Below, one piece after another: positions 33,906 through 43,800 of a stretch of 64,000 bases of DNA. Below the pieces are notes generated by a model, which was not told the origin of the DNA, ran no database searches, and saw nothing but the letters and a program-made list of their open reading frames with translations. The translations under genes were made by a program, and so were the position numbers. The DNA comes from Fusibacter_A sp965140735 (GTDB taxonomy: Bacteria; Bacillota; Clostridia; Peptostreptococcales; Acidaminobacteraceae), in NCBI GenBank assembly GCA_965140735.1, contig OZ223306.1, positions 3,844,001 through 3,908,000 on the forward strand, written 5' to 3'. Every line of letters starts with the position of its first letter. Position 1 is the first letter of the stretch.

Positions 33906-34544
33906 ATGAAAATAGATAAATGGCTTGATGTAACAATGACAATAGAACCTAACATGATGGTCTATAAAAATTTAGAAGCAAAAAAACCAACGATAATTAC
34001 AAGGGCAAATTATGAAACTCATGAGCATTATGAAAGCAGCATTGCCATGGATATGCATACAGGAACACATATTGATATGCCTCTCCATATGATTAAGGAT
34101 GGGGATACATCAGATGTATTTACATTAGATCGTGTTAACGGCACATGTTTTGTCATAGATTTGACTCAAATTGAAGAGAATCATATTGAAAAATCGCATT
34201 TAGAGCCTTATGAAGCACAGATTAAAGCAGGTGAGATTATTATATTGAAAACAAAGAATTGTCTTAAAGATGAATTTGATTTTGAGTTTGTATTTTTGGC
34301 AGAAAGTGGTGCACAATATTTACTAGAGAAGGGCATAAAATCTGTAGGTATTGATGCGCTAGGCATAGAAAGAAGTCAACCGGAGCATCCAACGCATAAG
34401 ATTCTTCTTGGCAATCATATTTATATTATTGAAGGTCTTGCGCTGAGGGATATTGAAGAAGGTCCTTATGAATTGTTATGTTTACCTTTAAAAATAGCAA
34501 AAGTTGAAGGATTACCAGCAAGAGCTCTATTGAAACCACTTTAG
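33906..34544 (+). CDS. Cyclase family (kynurenine formamidase-like) metal hydrolase
   Basis: This 212-residue protein carries the cyclase-family metal motif HxGTHxDxPxH (HTGTHIDMPLHM, residues ~52-63). Members hydrolyse arylformamides or isatin or act in polyketide cyclisation; with no tryptophan-degradation genes near, the substrate is unknown. It starts with AGAAAGGA upstream and is followed 39 bases later by msrA in the same direction. Confidence 0.85.
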   Translation: MKIDKWLDVTMTIEPNMMVYKNLEAKKPTIITRANYETHEHYESSIAMDMHTGTHIDMPLHMIKDGDTSDVFTLDRVNGTCFVIDLTQIEENHIEKSHLEPYEAQIKAGEIIILKTKNCLKDEFDFEFVFLAESGAQYLLEKGIKSVGIDALGIERSQPEHPTHKILLGNHIYIIEGLALRDIEEGPYELLCLPLKIAKVEGLPARALLKPL

Positions 34545-34583
34545 ATCAGTTCGTGCTATATCATTAATGACAAGGAGAAATCT

Positions 34584-35057
34584 ATGAAGAGAATCGTATT
34601 AGCTGGAGGTTGCTTTTGGGGTATGGAAGCCTATTTTGAACGCCTTGATGGGGTGGTAAAAACCGAGGTCGGTTATGCAAATGGTGATACAAAAGAACCT
34701 ACGTATCAAGAAGTTTGCAGTAATACCACAGGACATGCGGAAGTTCTGAATATAAGTTATGATCCTAAGCTAATAAGTTTAGAGACTTTACTCATGCATT
34801 TTTGGAAAGTTATTGATCCAACTCTTTTAAATCGACAAGGTGGTGACATCGGATCACAGTACCGTTCTGGGATTTATTACATCGATGAAGAGGATATTAC
34901 GACGATTGAGAGATCCAAAAATGAAGAACAAAAAAAATATGAAAATGCAATTGTCACAGAAGTTTTACCGCTCGATTACTATTATCCAGCGGAGACATAT
35001 CATCAAATGTATTTAAAGAAAAATCCAGGTGGTTATTGTCATATTAAACTTGACTAA
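34584..35057 (+). CDS. msrA: Peptide-methionine (S)-S-oxide reductase MsrA
   Basis: This 157-residue enzyme repairs methionine S-sulfoxide. The catalytic motif is GGCFWGMEAYF with a cysteine at position 10, not selenocysteine as in some clostridia that possess the Sec machinery. Other marks are GYANG, TGHAEVL and the DPTLLNRQGGDIGSQYRSGIYY block. The usual C-terminal resolving cysteines are limited to one (GYCH). AAGGAGA precedes the ATG, and a strong terminator follows. Confidence 0.97.
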   Translation: MKRIVLAGGCFWGMEAYFERLDGVVKTEVGYANGDTKEPTYQEVCSNTTGHAEVLNISYDPKLISLETLLMHFWKVIDPTLLNRQGGDIGSQYRSGIYYIDEEDITTIERSKNEEQKKYENAIVTEVLPLDYYYPAETYHQMYLKKNPGGYCHIKLD

Positions 35058-35076
35058 ATTTGAATAAAAGATTAGT

Positions 35077-35131
35077 AAAAAAAGCGTAGACATTGAGATA
35101 AGATTTATCCTCGAGTGTCTACGCTTTTTTA
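35077..35131. terminator. Bidirectional terminator between msrA and sdaAA
   Basis: AAAAAAGCGTAGACA and TGTCTACGCTTTTTT are exact complements (35078-35092 and 35116-35130), with A and T runs at both ends, so it can serve the converging genes on both strands. Confidence 0.93.
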
Positions 35132-35197
35132 AATGCTAAGCCTATTTAAAATATTTATATGGATCACATTATACGGGGCACATTTTACAATTCTAAT

Positions 35198-36079
35198 TTA
35201 CGAATTCGTAAACAAATCAATTGCAATTTGAACGCCTGTCTTAGTTGTGGCAAGACCACCCATTGAAGTTTCTCTAAGTGAAGGCGGCATAGTTTTGCCC
35301 ACACGATACATCGCTTCAACCACTTCGTCAAATGGGATGATACTCTGAATGCCTGCAAGAGACATTTCTGCACATAAGAGTGCATTTGCTGCCCCCATGC
35401 CGTTGCGTTTCGCACAGGGACTTTCGACTAAACCTGCAATAGGATCACAAACGAGTCCAAGTAGGTTTTTAAAACACATGGCTGCAGCATTAAAAACTTG
35501 TTCTACATTGCCACCCATCATATGCACAACCGCACCTGAGGCCATGGCAGAAGCAGTACCCACTTCTGCCTGACAGCCGCCTTCTGCGCCTGATATGGTG
35601 GCATTTCGTGCGACGATACTACCGATCATATTGGCAGCAAGAAGTCCCTTTATCAGCTTTTGTTCTGTCAAATCGAAGCGTTCTTTTGTCGTCATGAGCA
35701 CAGCTGGTAGAACACCGCATGAACCTGCCGTAGGCGATGCAACTACTTTTCCCATGGAAGCATTTACTTCCATAGTGCTAAGTGCATAGGCAACTGCTTT
35801 GGCAATGGTTTCACCACATACCGTCTTTTCACTCTCGTATCTTTTTTTCATTTGAACGCTGTCATTCCCAATGATCTTGCCGTGAATTAAGTTATCATCA
35901 TCATGAATACCTGAATAGACAGCATTTTCCATTACTTTTAAGACGGACTTAAGATAACTTTCGATATATTCAGGTGTTTTCTCTGTCTTTTTAGATTCAT
36001 ATGCAAGTGCAAGTGCATCTAGGCTGACCCCTTTATCTTGACAGTAGTTTATTGCATCTAAAGCACTATTTAATTTCAT
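35198..36079 (-). CDS. sdaAA: L-serine dehydratase, iron-sulfur-dependent, alpha subunit
   Basis: This 293-residue subunit holds the [4Fe-4S] cluster of the enzyme that converts L-serine to pyruvate and ammonia. Conserved cysteines are seen in GSCGVLP, in LLGLVCDPIAGLVESPC and further on. It starts with the ATG at 36079, with AGGAGTG upstream, eight bases after the beta-subunit stop; a GTG two codons earlier lies inside that site. It is the second gene of the sdaAB-sdaAA unit. Confidence 0.95.
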   Translation of the reverse strand: MKLNSALDAINYCQDKGVSLDALALAYESKKTEKTPEYIESYLKSVLKVMENAVYSGIHDDDNLIHGKIIGNDSVQMKKRYESEKTVCGETIAKAVAYALSTMEVNASMGKVVASPTAGSCGVLPAVLMTTKERFDLTEQKLIKGLLAANMIGSIVARNATISGAEGGCQAEVGTASAMASGAVVHMMGGNVEQVFNAAAMCFKNLLGLVCDPIAGLVESPCAKRNGMGAANALLCAEMSLAGIQSIIPFDEVVEAMYRVGKTMPPSLRETSMGGLATTKTGVQIAIDLFTNS

Positions 36080-36087
36080 AGGCACTC

Positions 36088-36762
36088 CTATTCATATATT
36101 TTCTGGATGACATTTACTGAAATCATACCATCGATTCGAATGAGTTCGTCCACAACATTTTTAGGAATCTTTTCATCAGCTTCAATAATACCAATTGCTT
36201 TTCTGCCACGTTCTTCACGATAAAGTTTCATAAAGGCAATATTAATTCGATTTTCTGAAAGTGTTGTGGCAATTCTTGCAAGCATACCTGAACTGTCTTT
36301 GTGATGCGAAACAAGTGTATTGTATTCTCCTGTAAATTGAACATCGATACCATTGATAGATCTTATGATCATTTTGCCTCCACCGATGGAAATGCCTGTG
36401 ATCTCCCAAGTTTCGAGCATATTGGTTCTAGCACGTATTAAGACCGTATTTGGATGTTCTGTATCATCACTTGAAGTCGTAAATTCATACTTTAATGCTC
36501 TATTTTCTGCAATTTTAAAAGCATCAACGAGTCTTTCATCATCAGGCTTAAAACCAAGTAATCCACCAAGTAAAGCCACATCAGTGCCATGACCTTTATA
36601 AGTTTTAGCAAAGGAGCCATAAAGGACAAAAGTGACATCTGTTATCGGCGATTTAATAATCTTTTGTGCTGCGTATCCGATTCGGCAAGCACCCGCAGTA
36701 TGTGAACTTGAGGGCCCTATCATAATTGGGCCAATGATATCAAAAATATTGTAATCTTTCAA
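36088..36762 (-). CDS. sdaAB: L-serine dehydratase, beta subunit
   Basis: This 224-residue subunit begins with the SDH beta domain (FDIIGPIMIGPSSSHTAGACRIG) and ends with an ACT domain (NTLVSHHKDSSGMLARIATTLSEN), which may bind serine as regulator. Together with the downstream alpha subunit it forms the anaerobic serine dehydratase typical of clostridia. GGAGG precedes the ATG. Confidence 0.95.
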   Translation of the reverse strand: MKDYNIFDIIGPIMIGPSSSHTAGACRIGYAAQKIIKSPITDVTFVLYGSFAKTYKGHGTDVALLGGLLGFKPDDERLVDAFKIAENRALKYEFTTSSDDTEHPNTVLIRARTNMLETWEITGISIGGGKMIIRSINGIDVQFTGEYNTLVSHHKDSSGMLARIATTLSENRINIAFMKLYREERGRKAIGIIEADEKIPKNVVDELIRIDGMISVNVIQKIYE

Positions 36763-36959
36763 TGAAAACCTCCAGTAAAATTTTTTTTAATGGTTTTCTT
36801 TTTTATTAAATCTATAATACCAAAAAAAGAATACAAATGCGATGCTGATCTAATAAATATTCTTCAATAATAAAATTAGGAATGGGTATAAGTAATAAAT
36901 AACGTGCAGAGATAAGCATAGCCTAAATAGCGTTTGAAAAATGAGTGAAAGGTTTTTAT

Positions 36960-38753
36960 ATGAATGAAAAGACATTAGATGGCAATCAGTTTTATAAATT
37001 ATTCAGTTCAGGCGTTGGAAAAGTAGTTTCCAAAAAAGAAATTTTAAATTCAATTAATGTATTTCCAGTTATGGATGGGGATACTGGTACAAATTTGATG
37101 ATAACATTGACATCTATTATGGATGAAACTGAGATTTCAAGTGATTTCAGTGTAGTCATAAATTCGATGTCAGATGCTGCAATTGCAAATGCAAGAGGAA
37201 ATTCTGGGGCTATATTTGCGAGCTTTCTAAATGGCCTCTCAAAATCATGTGGTCATTTGAATGCTTTGACGATGGAAGCATTTAGCTTAGGTGTGATAAA
37301 TGCATACTACGAAGCTTATGAATCCGTATCAAATCCTATGGAAGGGACCATGCTTACGGTTATCAGGACGTGGGCAGAGTTTATTAGTGAAGAATACAAT
37401 AGATATGTCTCTTTCAGAGAACTTTTCAAAAGAGCATATGAAAAGGCTTTAGTAGCTTTAGAAGAAACGCCTTTGCACCTGGAGATTTTAAAAAAGCACC
37501 ATGTAGTGGATTCTGGAGCAAAGGGGTTTGTTTACTTTTTAGAGGGTATAAATTTAGTTTCAGATGGTATGCGATCTGAACATTTAGAAGCGCATCATTC
37601 AAATTATTTTGACGATTCATTTATATTGTCTGGAAAACATGAAGAGGTGACTTCAAAAAAACGATATTGTTGTGAGTTTACAATAAAAGGAGTCTTTGAG
37701 AAGTCGTGTGGTTTAGAGCAGTTTGGCGATTCGATTGTGATTACAGGAAATCAACGCGTCACTAAACTACATATTCATGTAAATGAGCCAACCGAGATTA
37801 TGCAGTTTCTTTTGAAAGAGAACCTTCATATTTCTAAGGCTAAAGTGGATGATATGAGACTTCAAGTGCAAGTGCATAACCATCGTAAAGCCCCAATTGG
37901 GATCTTAACAGACTCAATTTGTGACTTACCGTCATCTCTATTGGAACAGTATCAAATTCATATGATTGCGCTCAATGTGCATTCTAGCAATCAGACCTAT
38001 TTGGATAAGCAAACACTTGATCTAGAGACATTATTACCCCTTTTGGAATTGCGTTCATACCCACAGAGTAGCCAAGCGGATTCAAATCAAATCAAACTTA
38101 AATTGGACTGGATGCTGATGCACTATGAAAGCGTTATCATTATATCGGTATCATCAAAACTGAGTGGGATGTATGATAATTACAAAAAATCTATAGAAAG
38201 GCTTGATCAGAAAGGCAAACTGGTGACGTTGATTGATAGTAAATTGAATTCAGGTGCTCAGGGGTTGCTTGTACTCAAGGCAGCAGAGTTATCACTTACA
38301 ACTGACTCGCATGAGGAGATCGTTAAAGTCTTAAACCAGACTATAAAAAAAACGCGTATTTTTGTCAGTCTTGAAACCTTTAAATATGCCGTAAAAAGTG
38401 GGCGAGTCCCCAATACTATTGGCAAAATAGGATGTCTTTTAAATTTAAAACCGATTATGACCTTAAATGAAAAGGGTGCTGGGACAGCTTTTGGTCTGAC
38501 ACTTACGCGCAAAGGTATCAAGCGAAAAATTACCAGACTAATAAAATGGATTTCTATGAAAGAGGGTATTGTTGAGTATGCAATTTTACATGCGGCGAAT
38601 CCTGAAGGTGCAAAACAATATAGCGAACATTTTCAACAAATTTTAGGGTGTCCTCCAAAATTTATTGCTGAGATTTCATCGATTACAACAATTCATGCTG
38701 GCAAAGGTGCAGTGGCCATTGCATTTATAAAAGCAAATGAACTCAAATCTTAA
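36960..38753 (+). CDS. FakA-DegV fusion: fatty acid kinase domain joined to a fatty-acid-binding domain
   Basis: This 597-residue protein joins two partners usually made separately. Residues 1-~205 are a DhaL/DAK2 ATP-binding domain with NVFPVMDGDTGTNL (Mg-ATP aspartates D39, D41) and ANARGNSGAI; ~235-305 resemble FakA's middle domain with a Cys/His pattern (CCEF, KLHIHVN); 311-597 are a DegV domain (ILTDSICDLP, SQADS, SVSSKLSGMYDN, KSGRVP...GCLLNLKP). In two-protein systems FakA phosphorylates a fatty acid held by FakB. Here FakA's C-terminal part is replaced by the FakB-like domain. The ATG at 36960 follows AAAGG. The DUF1295 gene follows after 13 bases. Confidence 0.88.
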   Translation: MNEKTLDGNQFYKLFSSGVGKVVSKKEILNSINVFPVMDGDTGTNLMITLTSIMDETEISSDFSVVINSMSDAAIANARGNSGAIFASFLNGLSKSCGHLNALTMEAFSLGVINAYYEAYESVSNPMEGTMLTVIRTWAEFISEEYNRYVSFRELFKRAYEKALVALEETPLHLEILKKHHVVDSGAKGFVYFLEGINLVSDGMRSEHLEAHHSNYFDDSFILSGKHEEVTSKKRYCCEFTIKGVFEKSCGLEQFGDSIVITGNQRVTKLHIHVNEPTEIMQFLLKENLHISKAKVDDMRLQVQVHNHRKAPIGILTDSICDLPSSLLEQYQIHMIALNVHSSNQTYLDKQTLDLETLLPLLELRSYPQSSQADSNQIKLKLDWMLMHYESVIIISVSSKLSGMYDNYKKSIERLDQKGKLVTLIDSKLNSGAQGLLVLKAAELSLTTDSHEEIVKVLNQTIKKTRIFVSLETFKYAVKSGRVPNTIGKIGCLLNLKPIMTLNEKGAGTAFGLTLTRKGIKRKITRLIKWISMKEGIVEYAILHAANPEGAKQYSEHFQQILGCPPKFIAEISSITTIHAGKGAVAIAFIKANELKS

Positions 38754-38766
38754 AGGAGGCTAAATC

Positions 38767-39531
38767 ATGTTCTTATTGGCTTTTATTTTTACAATAACGT
38801 TCTTTATTATCTTTTTTATTGTGTCAATACCACTTAAAAATAATTCAATTGTGGATTTTGGATGGGGACTCGGTTTTGTCTTGACTAATTTTTACTTAAT
38901 AATTATGAGTGGCAAGTTTTCACTAGAGATAGGGCTTATAACACTCTTTATTACACTATGGGGTGGTCGTTTGTTCCTGCATATTCTTAAAAGGAACTGG
39001 GGAAAACCTGAAGATTTTAGATATGCTGCATGGCGAAAATCTTGGGGGAAATGGCTCATTTTAAGAAGTTTCTTTCAAATCTATTTGCTTCAAGCTATAA
39101 TGATGTTGATCATAATGATGCCAGTCATTTCAGTTTACCAAATTGAAGCTAGGCCTATTGGATTTTTAACTGGGATAGGGATAATCGTTTGGAGTATTGG
39201 CTATTTCTTTGAAGTCGTTGGTGATTATCAATTGAACCAGTTTAAAAAGGAGAGTTCTAATAAGGGCAAAATCATGAATAAAGGTTTATGGCGATATACA
39301 AGACATCCTAATTATTTTGGAGAGGCTACCATGTGGTGGGGGATATTTTTAATAGGCATGTCCTATGGTAATAAACTGTGGACGGTGGTAAGTCCTTTAA
39401 GTATTACGTTATTGTTATTGTTTGTATCAGGTGTTCCGATGCTTGAAAAAGCAATGACACATAAAGAGGGGTATGAAGAATATATCTATAAAACGTCTGT
39501 TTTTATACCATTACCTCCTAAAAAAAATTAA
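38767..39531 (+). CDS. DUF1295 / steroid 5-alpha-reductase-like membrane protein
   Basis: This 254-residue membrane protein has about six to seven hydrophobic segments and the family's C-terminal signature RYTRHPNYFGEATMWWGIFL, shared with isoprenylcysteine methyltransferase-like and steroid reductase-like enzymes. The function of bacterial DUF1295 members is not established; a role in lipid or sterol-like modification with NADPH has been suggested for relatives. AAAGGAGG lies before the ATG. It follows the fatty acid kinase fusion by 13 bases and is likely cotranscribed, which hints at a lipid-related role. Confidence 0.85.
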   Translation: MFLLAFIFTITFFIIFFIVSIPLKNNSIVDFGWGLGFVLTNFYLIIMSGKFSLEIGLITLFITLWGGRLFLHILKRNWGKPEDFRYAAWRKSWGKWLILRSFFQIYLLQAIMMLIIMMPVISVYQIEARPIGFLTGIGIIVWSIGYFFEVVGDYQLNQFKKESSNKGKIMNKGLWRYTRHPNYFGEATMWWGIFLIGMSYGNKLWTVVSPLSITLLLLFVSGVPMLEKAMTHKEGYEEYIYKTSVFIPLPPKKN

Positions 39532-39613
39532 TTTTAGGGTGTATTTAGGATATAATAGTCTTTATTATGAGGTGTTTATATTGTGTATTAAACAAAAATA
39601 TACGGAGGGGTGT

Positions 39614-41392
39614 ATGAAAAAAATAAGAACAAAATTGATTTCAATGGTTTTGATTAACATGTTGCTCATAGCTGCGATTGTTGGAGGCACAGCGGTCTTT
39701 TTTATCTATTCAAGTAATATGGGACGTTTAGATCAGTTGGAAAGTAAAATGAGAGCAAATTATGATCTGAATATAAAGAGTCAGGTTGAAATTGTGGTTT
39801 CAGAACTGGATGGTATACAAAACCAGATCAGTAATAAAACCCTTACTTTATCAGAAGGCAAAAAGATTGCTGCAGATGTAATTCGAAGTGCAAAGTATGG
39901 TGAGAGTGGTTATTTTTGGGCGGATACTACAGAGGGGATAAATGTTGTATTACTTGGAAATAAAGAGGTTGAAGGCAAAAATCGAATGGATCTTGAAGAT
40001 AAAAAAGGCCACATGATTATACAAGAGTTTATTAACGTGGCGAAATCAGATGGTGAAGGTTTTTATGACTATTACTTCCCAAAACCTGGAGAAGAAGAAC
40101 CGCTTCCAAAACGCGCTTTTGTGAAGTATTATCAACCTTTTGATTGGGTCATTGGTACTGGAAATTATGTGGATGATATCGATGCTTTTATTTTACAGGA
40201 AAGAGAGATCGTTAATAAAGACATTAACCGTGTCCTTTTACTATTAGGGTTCTTTATCATTATTGGATTGAGCATTGGCTTTATCGTTTCCTTTATTACG
40301 AGTAATTCGATATCAAAACCAATTTTATCGCTTGCAGAGCTTGTGGATAAAACATCAAATCTTAACATTAAAAATGATGATGGCTATGATCATTTGATAA
40401 ATTATAAGGACGAACGCGGTATTATTGCCAAATCAATAGCTAATTTAAGAGCGGTACTTAGAGACTTAATTAAAGAAATGAATGCCGACTCTATACAGTT
40501 AACAGGGGCTTATAATGAACTCAATGGTATTGTTACACAAGGAAGAGAAGGCATTGACGCGGTTACTCAGACTGTGGCTGATTTTGCAAGAGGTGCCACT
40601 GAACAAGCTGAGGATGCTCAGATAGCAGCTTCAAACATGGGGAGCCTTGCAAATGAAATTAATCAAAGTGTCAAAAGTGCTGAACAACTTAGAAGTTATA
40701 CGAGTGAAGTATCTGAAAATAACGCCACTGGTGTTAAACTTATTAAGGAACTGGATGAGAAATTCAAGGGAACAAAAGATGCCAATGCAAGTTTAAATGA
40801 GAATGTAGGGACACTGACGGTGAAATCCTCTTCAATTGTTCAAATCACTAACACTATTCAGCAAATTGCTGAACAAACCAATTTATTAGCACTTAATGCG
40901 GCTATTGAAGCAGCAAGAGCAGGTGAAGCTGGTAGAGGATTTGCAGTTGTTGCAGATGAGATCCGAAAACTGGCAGAGGAGACATCTAAGTCTACACTTC
41001 AAATTGATCAAATTATTCAAGAAATTCTTGGTGAAATTGATGAAACCGAAACCAATATGAAACATGCAAATCAAGCAATTGAAATATCTGGTGAAGTCCT
41101 TCAGAAGGTACAATTTTCCTTTGATGCGATTGAGAAGTCAATGGTGGATACGATCCATCAACTTGATGCCATCACAACAAGTGTACAAAATGTAGATCAA
41201 AATAAGGATAAAGCAATAGAGTCAATTGACGGGATATCAGCTGTTACTGAAGAAAATGCCGCAGCATCAGAAGAAATTTATGCGACTATGGATACGCAAG
41301 CAGACCTTATGCGCAATATTCAAGAGAATGCAGAAGATGTAGGCAAGATTGCAAATACATTAACAGAGATTATTCAAAGATTTACAGTATAA
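39614..41392 (+). CDS. Methyl-accepting chemotaxis protein with Cache domain
   Basis: This 592-residue receptor has a first membrane helix (~10-35), an extracellular single-Cache domain (GYFWADTTEGINVVLLG...YQPFDWVIGTGNYV), a second helix (~215-240), a HAMP-like segment and a long signalling coiled coil whose tip reads NLLALNAAIEAARAGEAGRG. It senses a small ligand outside the cell and controls CheA. The ATG at 39614 follows CGGAGGGG; the open frame before it overlaps the DUF1295 gene end and has no ribosome site. Confidence 0.95.
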   Translation: MKKIRTKLISMVLINMLLIAAIVGGTAVFFIYSSNMGRLDQLESKMRANYDLNIKSQVEIVVSELDGIQNQISNKTLTLSEGKKIAADVIRSAKYGESGYFWADTTEGINVVLLGNKEVEGKNRMDLEDKKGHMIIQEFINVAKSDGEGFYDYYFPKPGEEEPLPKRAFVKYYQPFDWVIGTGNYVDDIDAFILQEREIVNKDINRVLLLLGFFIIIGLSIGFIVSFITSNSISKPILSLAELVDKTSNLNIKNDDGYDHLINYKDERGIIAKSIANLRAVLRDLIKEMNADSIQLTGAYNELNGIVTQGREGIDAVTQTVADFARGATEQAEDAQIAASNMGSLANEINQSVKSAEQLRSYTSEVSENNATGVKLIKELDEKFKGTKDANASLNENVGTLTVKSSSIVQITNTIQQIAEQTNLLALNAAIEAARAGEAGRGFAVVADEIRKLAEETSKSTLQIDQIIQEILGEIDETETNMKHANQAIEISGEVLQKVQFSFDAIEKSMVDTIHQLDAITTSVQNVDQNKDKAIESIDGISAVTEENAAASEEIYATMDTQADLMRNIQENAEDVGKIANTLTEIIQRFTV

Positions 41393-41422
41393 CGCTTTAC
41401 AGGATTATTTTAAGTCAATATT

Positions 41423-41473
41423 AAAGAGCACACTTATTGCAGCTATTAAAATGCGCATAAGTGTGCTCTTTTT
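41423..41473. terminator. Bidirectional terminator between the chemoreceptor and ABC-F genes
   Basis: AAAGAGCACACTTAT (41423-41437) and ATAAGTGTGCTCTTT (41457-41471) are perfect complements with T-rich ends. Confidence 0.9.
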
Positions 41474-41477
41474 ATCA

Positions 41478-43034
41478 TTAGATAATTTTAGTGGTCCACT
41501 CTTCTAAATTCCAGACATCTGTAACGATGTCTCTATAGAATTCAGGTTCATGGCTGATGAGTAGTACAGAACCTTTATAGGCTTGTAATGCTCTTTTAAG
41601 TTCTGCTTTTGCATCTACATCGAGATGGTTTGTAGGCTCATCTAGGATGAGAAAGTTAGTTTCTCTATTAATTAATTTACAAAGTCTTACTTTTGCCTGT
41701 TCACCACCACTTAAAACGACAACTTTACTTTCAATGTGCTGATTTGTCAAACCACATTTTGCAAGTGCGGCTCTGACCTCATATTGTGTTAGCGCAGGGA
41801 ACGACTCCCAGACTTCTTCAATACAAGTATTGTAATTGGCATCTTTGATTTCTTGCTCAAAATAGCCAATATGAAGATATTCGCCGAGTTCAACATTGCC
41901 TGATAACCCTTTGATTTCTCCGATAATACTCTTAAGCAAGGTCGTTTTACCAAGGCCGTTGGCACCGGTAATGGCAATTTTCTGTCCTCTTTCCATCATA
42001 AGGTTTAGAGGACTACAAAGTGGATCGTCATACCCAATAACGAGATCGGTTACTTTGAACAGCATTTTACCACTTGTTCTAGCAGTTTTAAAGTGAAATT
42101 CAGGTTTTGGCTTTTCTTTAGCAAGCTCAATAACATCCATCTTATCTAACTTTTTTTGTCTAGACATGGCCATATTTCTTGTGGAAACACGGGCTTTATT
42201 TCTTGCTACAAAGTCTTCAAGTTGTGAAATCTCTTGTTGCTGTTGCTTATAAGCAGATTCCATTTGTTTCTTTTTGACTTCAAAGATACGCATAAAATTG
42301 TCATAATCGCCAACATAGCGATTGAGTTCTTGATTGTGCATGTGATAAACAAGATTGATAACGCTGTTTAAAAATGGAATATCATGTGATATGAGAATAA
42401 AAGCATTTTCATATTCTTGAAGATAACGTTTAAGCCATTCGATATGTTCTTCATCTAAATAGTTAGTAGGTTCATCCAGCAATAAAATATCTGGTTTTTC
42501 AAGTAGGAGTTTGGCTAAAAGTATCTTAGTACGCTGTCCACCGCTGAGCGCTTCAACAGTTTTGTCCAGACCTATGTCAAGTAATCCTAATCCCCTTGCG
42601 ATATCATTGATTTTTGCATCAATAATGTAGAAGTCGTTGTGATTCAAAATATCTTGTATTGTCCCCACTTCTTCCATGAGTACGTTGAGTTCATCTTCGT
42701 CAACTTCACCCATCTTCATGTACATATCGTTCATTTCTGCTTCTAAATCAAAGAGGTACTTAAAAGCATTATCCAGTACATCTTTTATAGTCATACCTTT
42801 TTCAAGAACAGTATGTTGATCTAAATAACCAACTCTCACACGTTTAGACCATTCAATCGTGCCTTCGTCTGGTTCAAGTTTATGGGTAATAATATTCATA
42901 AAAGTGGATTTACCTTCACCGTTGGCGCCAATGAGTCCGATATGCTCCCCCATTAAGAGTCGAAAAGATACATTATTAAAGATTGCTCGATCGCCAAAGC
43001 CGTGGCTCAAATTCTTTACTGTTAAAATACTCAT
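41478..43034 (-). CDS. ABC-F family ATPase
   Basis: This 518-residue soluble protein has two ABC domains without membrane segments: Walker A sites GANGEGKST and GANGLGKTT, signatures LSGGQRTKILLAKLL and LSGGEQAKVRLCKL, and Walker B sites ILLLDEPTNYLD and FLILDEPTNHLD, joined by the charged linker typical of ABC-F proteins (KKKQMESAYKQQQQEISQLE). ABC-F proteins bind the ribosome to relieve stalling or to protect it from antibiotics. Sequence alone does not tell a housekeeping (YbiT/EttA-like) from a resistance role; the presence of no other resistance genes favours housekeeping. Confidence 0.93.
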   Translation of the reverse strand: MSILTVKNLSHGFGDRAIFNNVSFRLLMGEHIGLIGANGEGKSTFMNIITHKLEPDEGTIEWSKRVRVGYLDQHTVLEKGMTIKDVLDNAFKYLFDLEAEMNDMYMKMGEVDEDELNVLMEEVGTIQDILNHNDFYIIDAKINDIARGLGLLDIGLDKTVEALSGGQRTKILLAKLLLEKPDILLLDEPTNYLDEEHIEWLKRYLQEYENAFILISHDIPFLNSVINLVYHMHNQELNRYVGDYDNFMRIFEVKKKQMESAYKQQQQEISQLEDFVARNKARVSTRNMAMSRQKKLDKMDVIELAKEKPKPEFHFKTARTSGKMLFKVTDLVIGYDDPLCSPLNLMMERGQKIAITGANGLGKTTLLKSIIGEIKGLSGNVELGEYLHIGYFEQEIKDANYNTCIEEVWESFPALTQYEVRAALAKCGLTNQHIESKVVVLSGGEQAKVRLCKLINRETNFLILDEPTNHLDVDAKAELKRALQAYKGSVLLISHEPEFYRDIVTDVWNLEEWTTKII

Positions 43035-43157
43035 ATAAAATCCTTTCTTTAAGTCCCAATAGTCCTTTGATATTATATAATAAAAGATGTTAAAAAAGCA
43101 AAAATAATTTTTAAATATATTTATACTTGTTATAGAAGAAAGTGAGAGTAGACTATT

Positions 43158-43742
43158 ATGAAGGTAAAAAAGATTACACAGTTGGATTCTTTGAAATATT
43201 TAAAAGGCTACGGCATTGACTATATTACTAAAGAAGGCAATTCGGCTTATTGGGAACTTGTTTCGAGAGCAGGCCTAGAGCGTCTCGAATCTGAAATTTT
43301 TCAGGGAAAAGTCTATACAGATGGTGCAATGATTGTAGCCTCAGATGAGAAAAGAGAACATCTTGTTATGATCAGAGAATACAGAGTATCTGCTGGGAAG
43401 TATCTGTATATGTTCCCAGCTGGACTCATAGATGAAGGGGAAAACATTGAGCAAGCAAGTATTAGGGAATTTAAAGAAGAAACAGGGCTGTCATTTACTC
43501 CTGTGAGTATTTCAACACCGAGGTACGTATCCGTGGGTATCGTGAATGAACGTGTCAATGTTGCCTATGGATACTATTCGGGAACACCTAGTACAGCATA
43601 TCAAACGGAACACGAAGAGGCAGAGATCGTAATCGTTGATCGCGAAGAGGCAAAGCATCTTTTAGAATATGAGGAAATAAGCATACGCTCCGCATTGATT
43701 TTGGAACATTTTTTCAAGTTGAATCATTTTATTGATGGTTAG
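43158..43742 (+). CDS. Nudix hydrolase (ADP-ribose pyrophosphatase-like)
   Basis: This 194-residue protein has a complete Nudix box GX5EX7REUXEEXGU (GLIDEGENIEQASIREFKEETGLSF region, residues ~94-117) behind an N-terminal strand-rich region like that of NudF ADP-ribose pyrophosphatases. It would hydrolyse ADP-ribose or another nucleoside diphosphate derivative. It stands alone between the ABC-F gene and the helicase. Confidence 0.88.
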   Translation: MKVKKITQLDSLKYLKGYGIDYITKEGNSAYWELVSRAGLERLESEIFQGKVYTDGAMIVASDEKREHLVMIREYRVSAGKYLYMFPAGLIDEGENIEQASIREFKEETGLSFTPVSISTPRYVSVGIVNERVNVAYGYYSGTPSTAYQTEHEEAEIVIVDREEAKHLLEYEEISIRSALILEHFFKLNHFIDG

Positions 43743-43800
43743 TGTATAGACCATTTAAATGTAAACAATTTAAAAAGACATAGTATGTGTGTGTGAAGTA

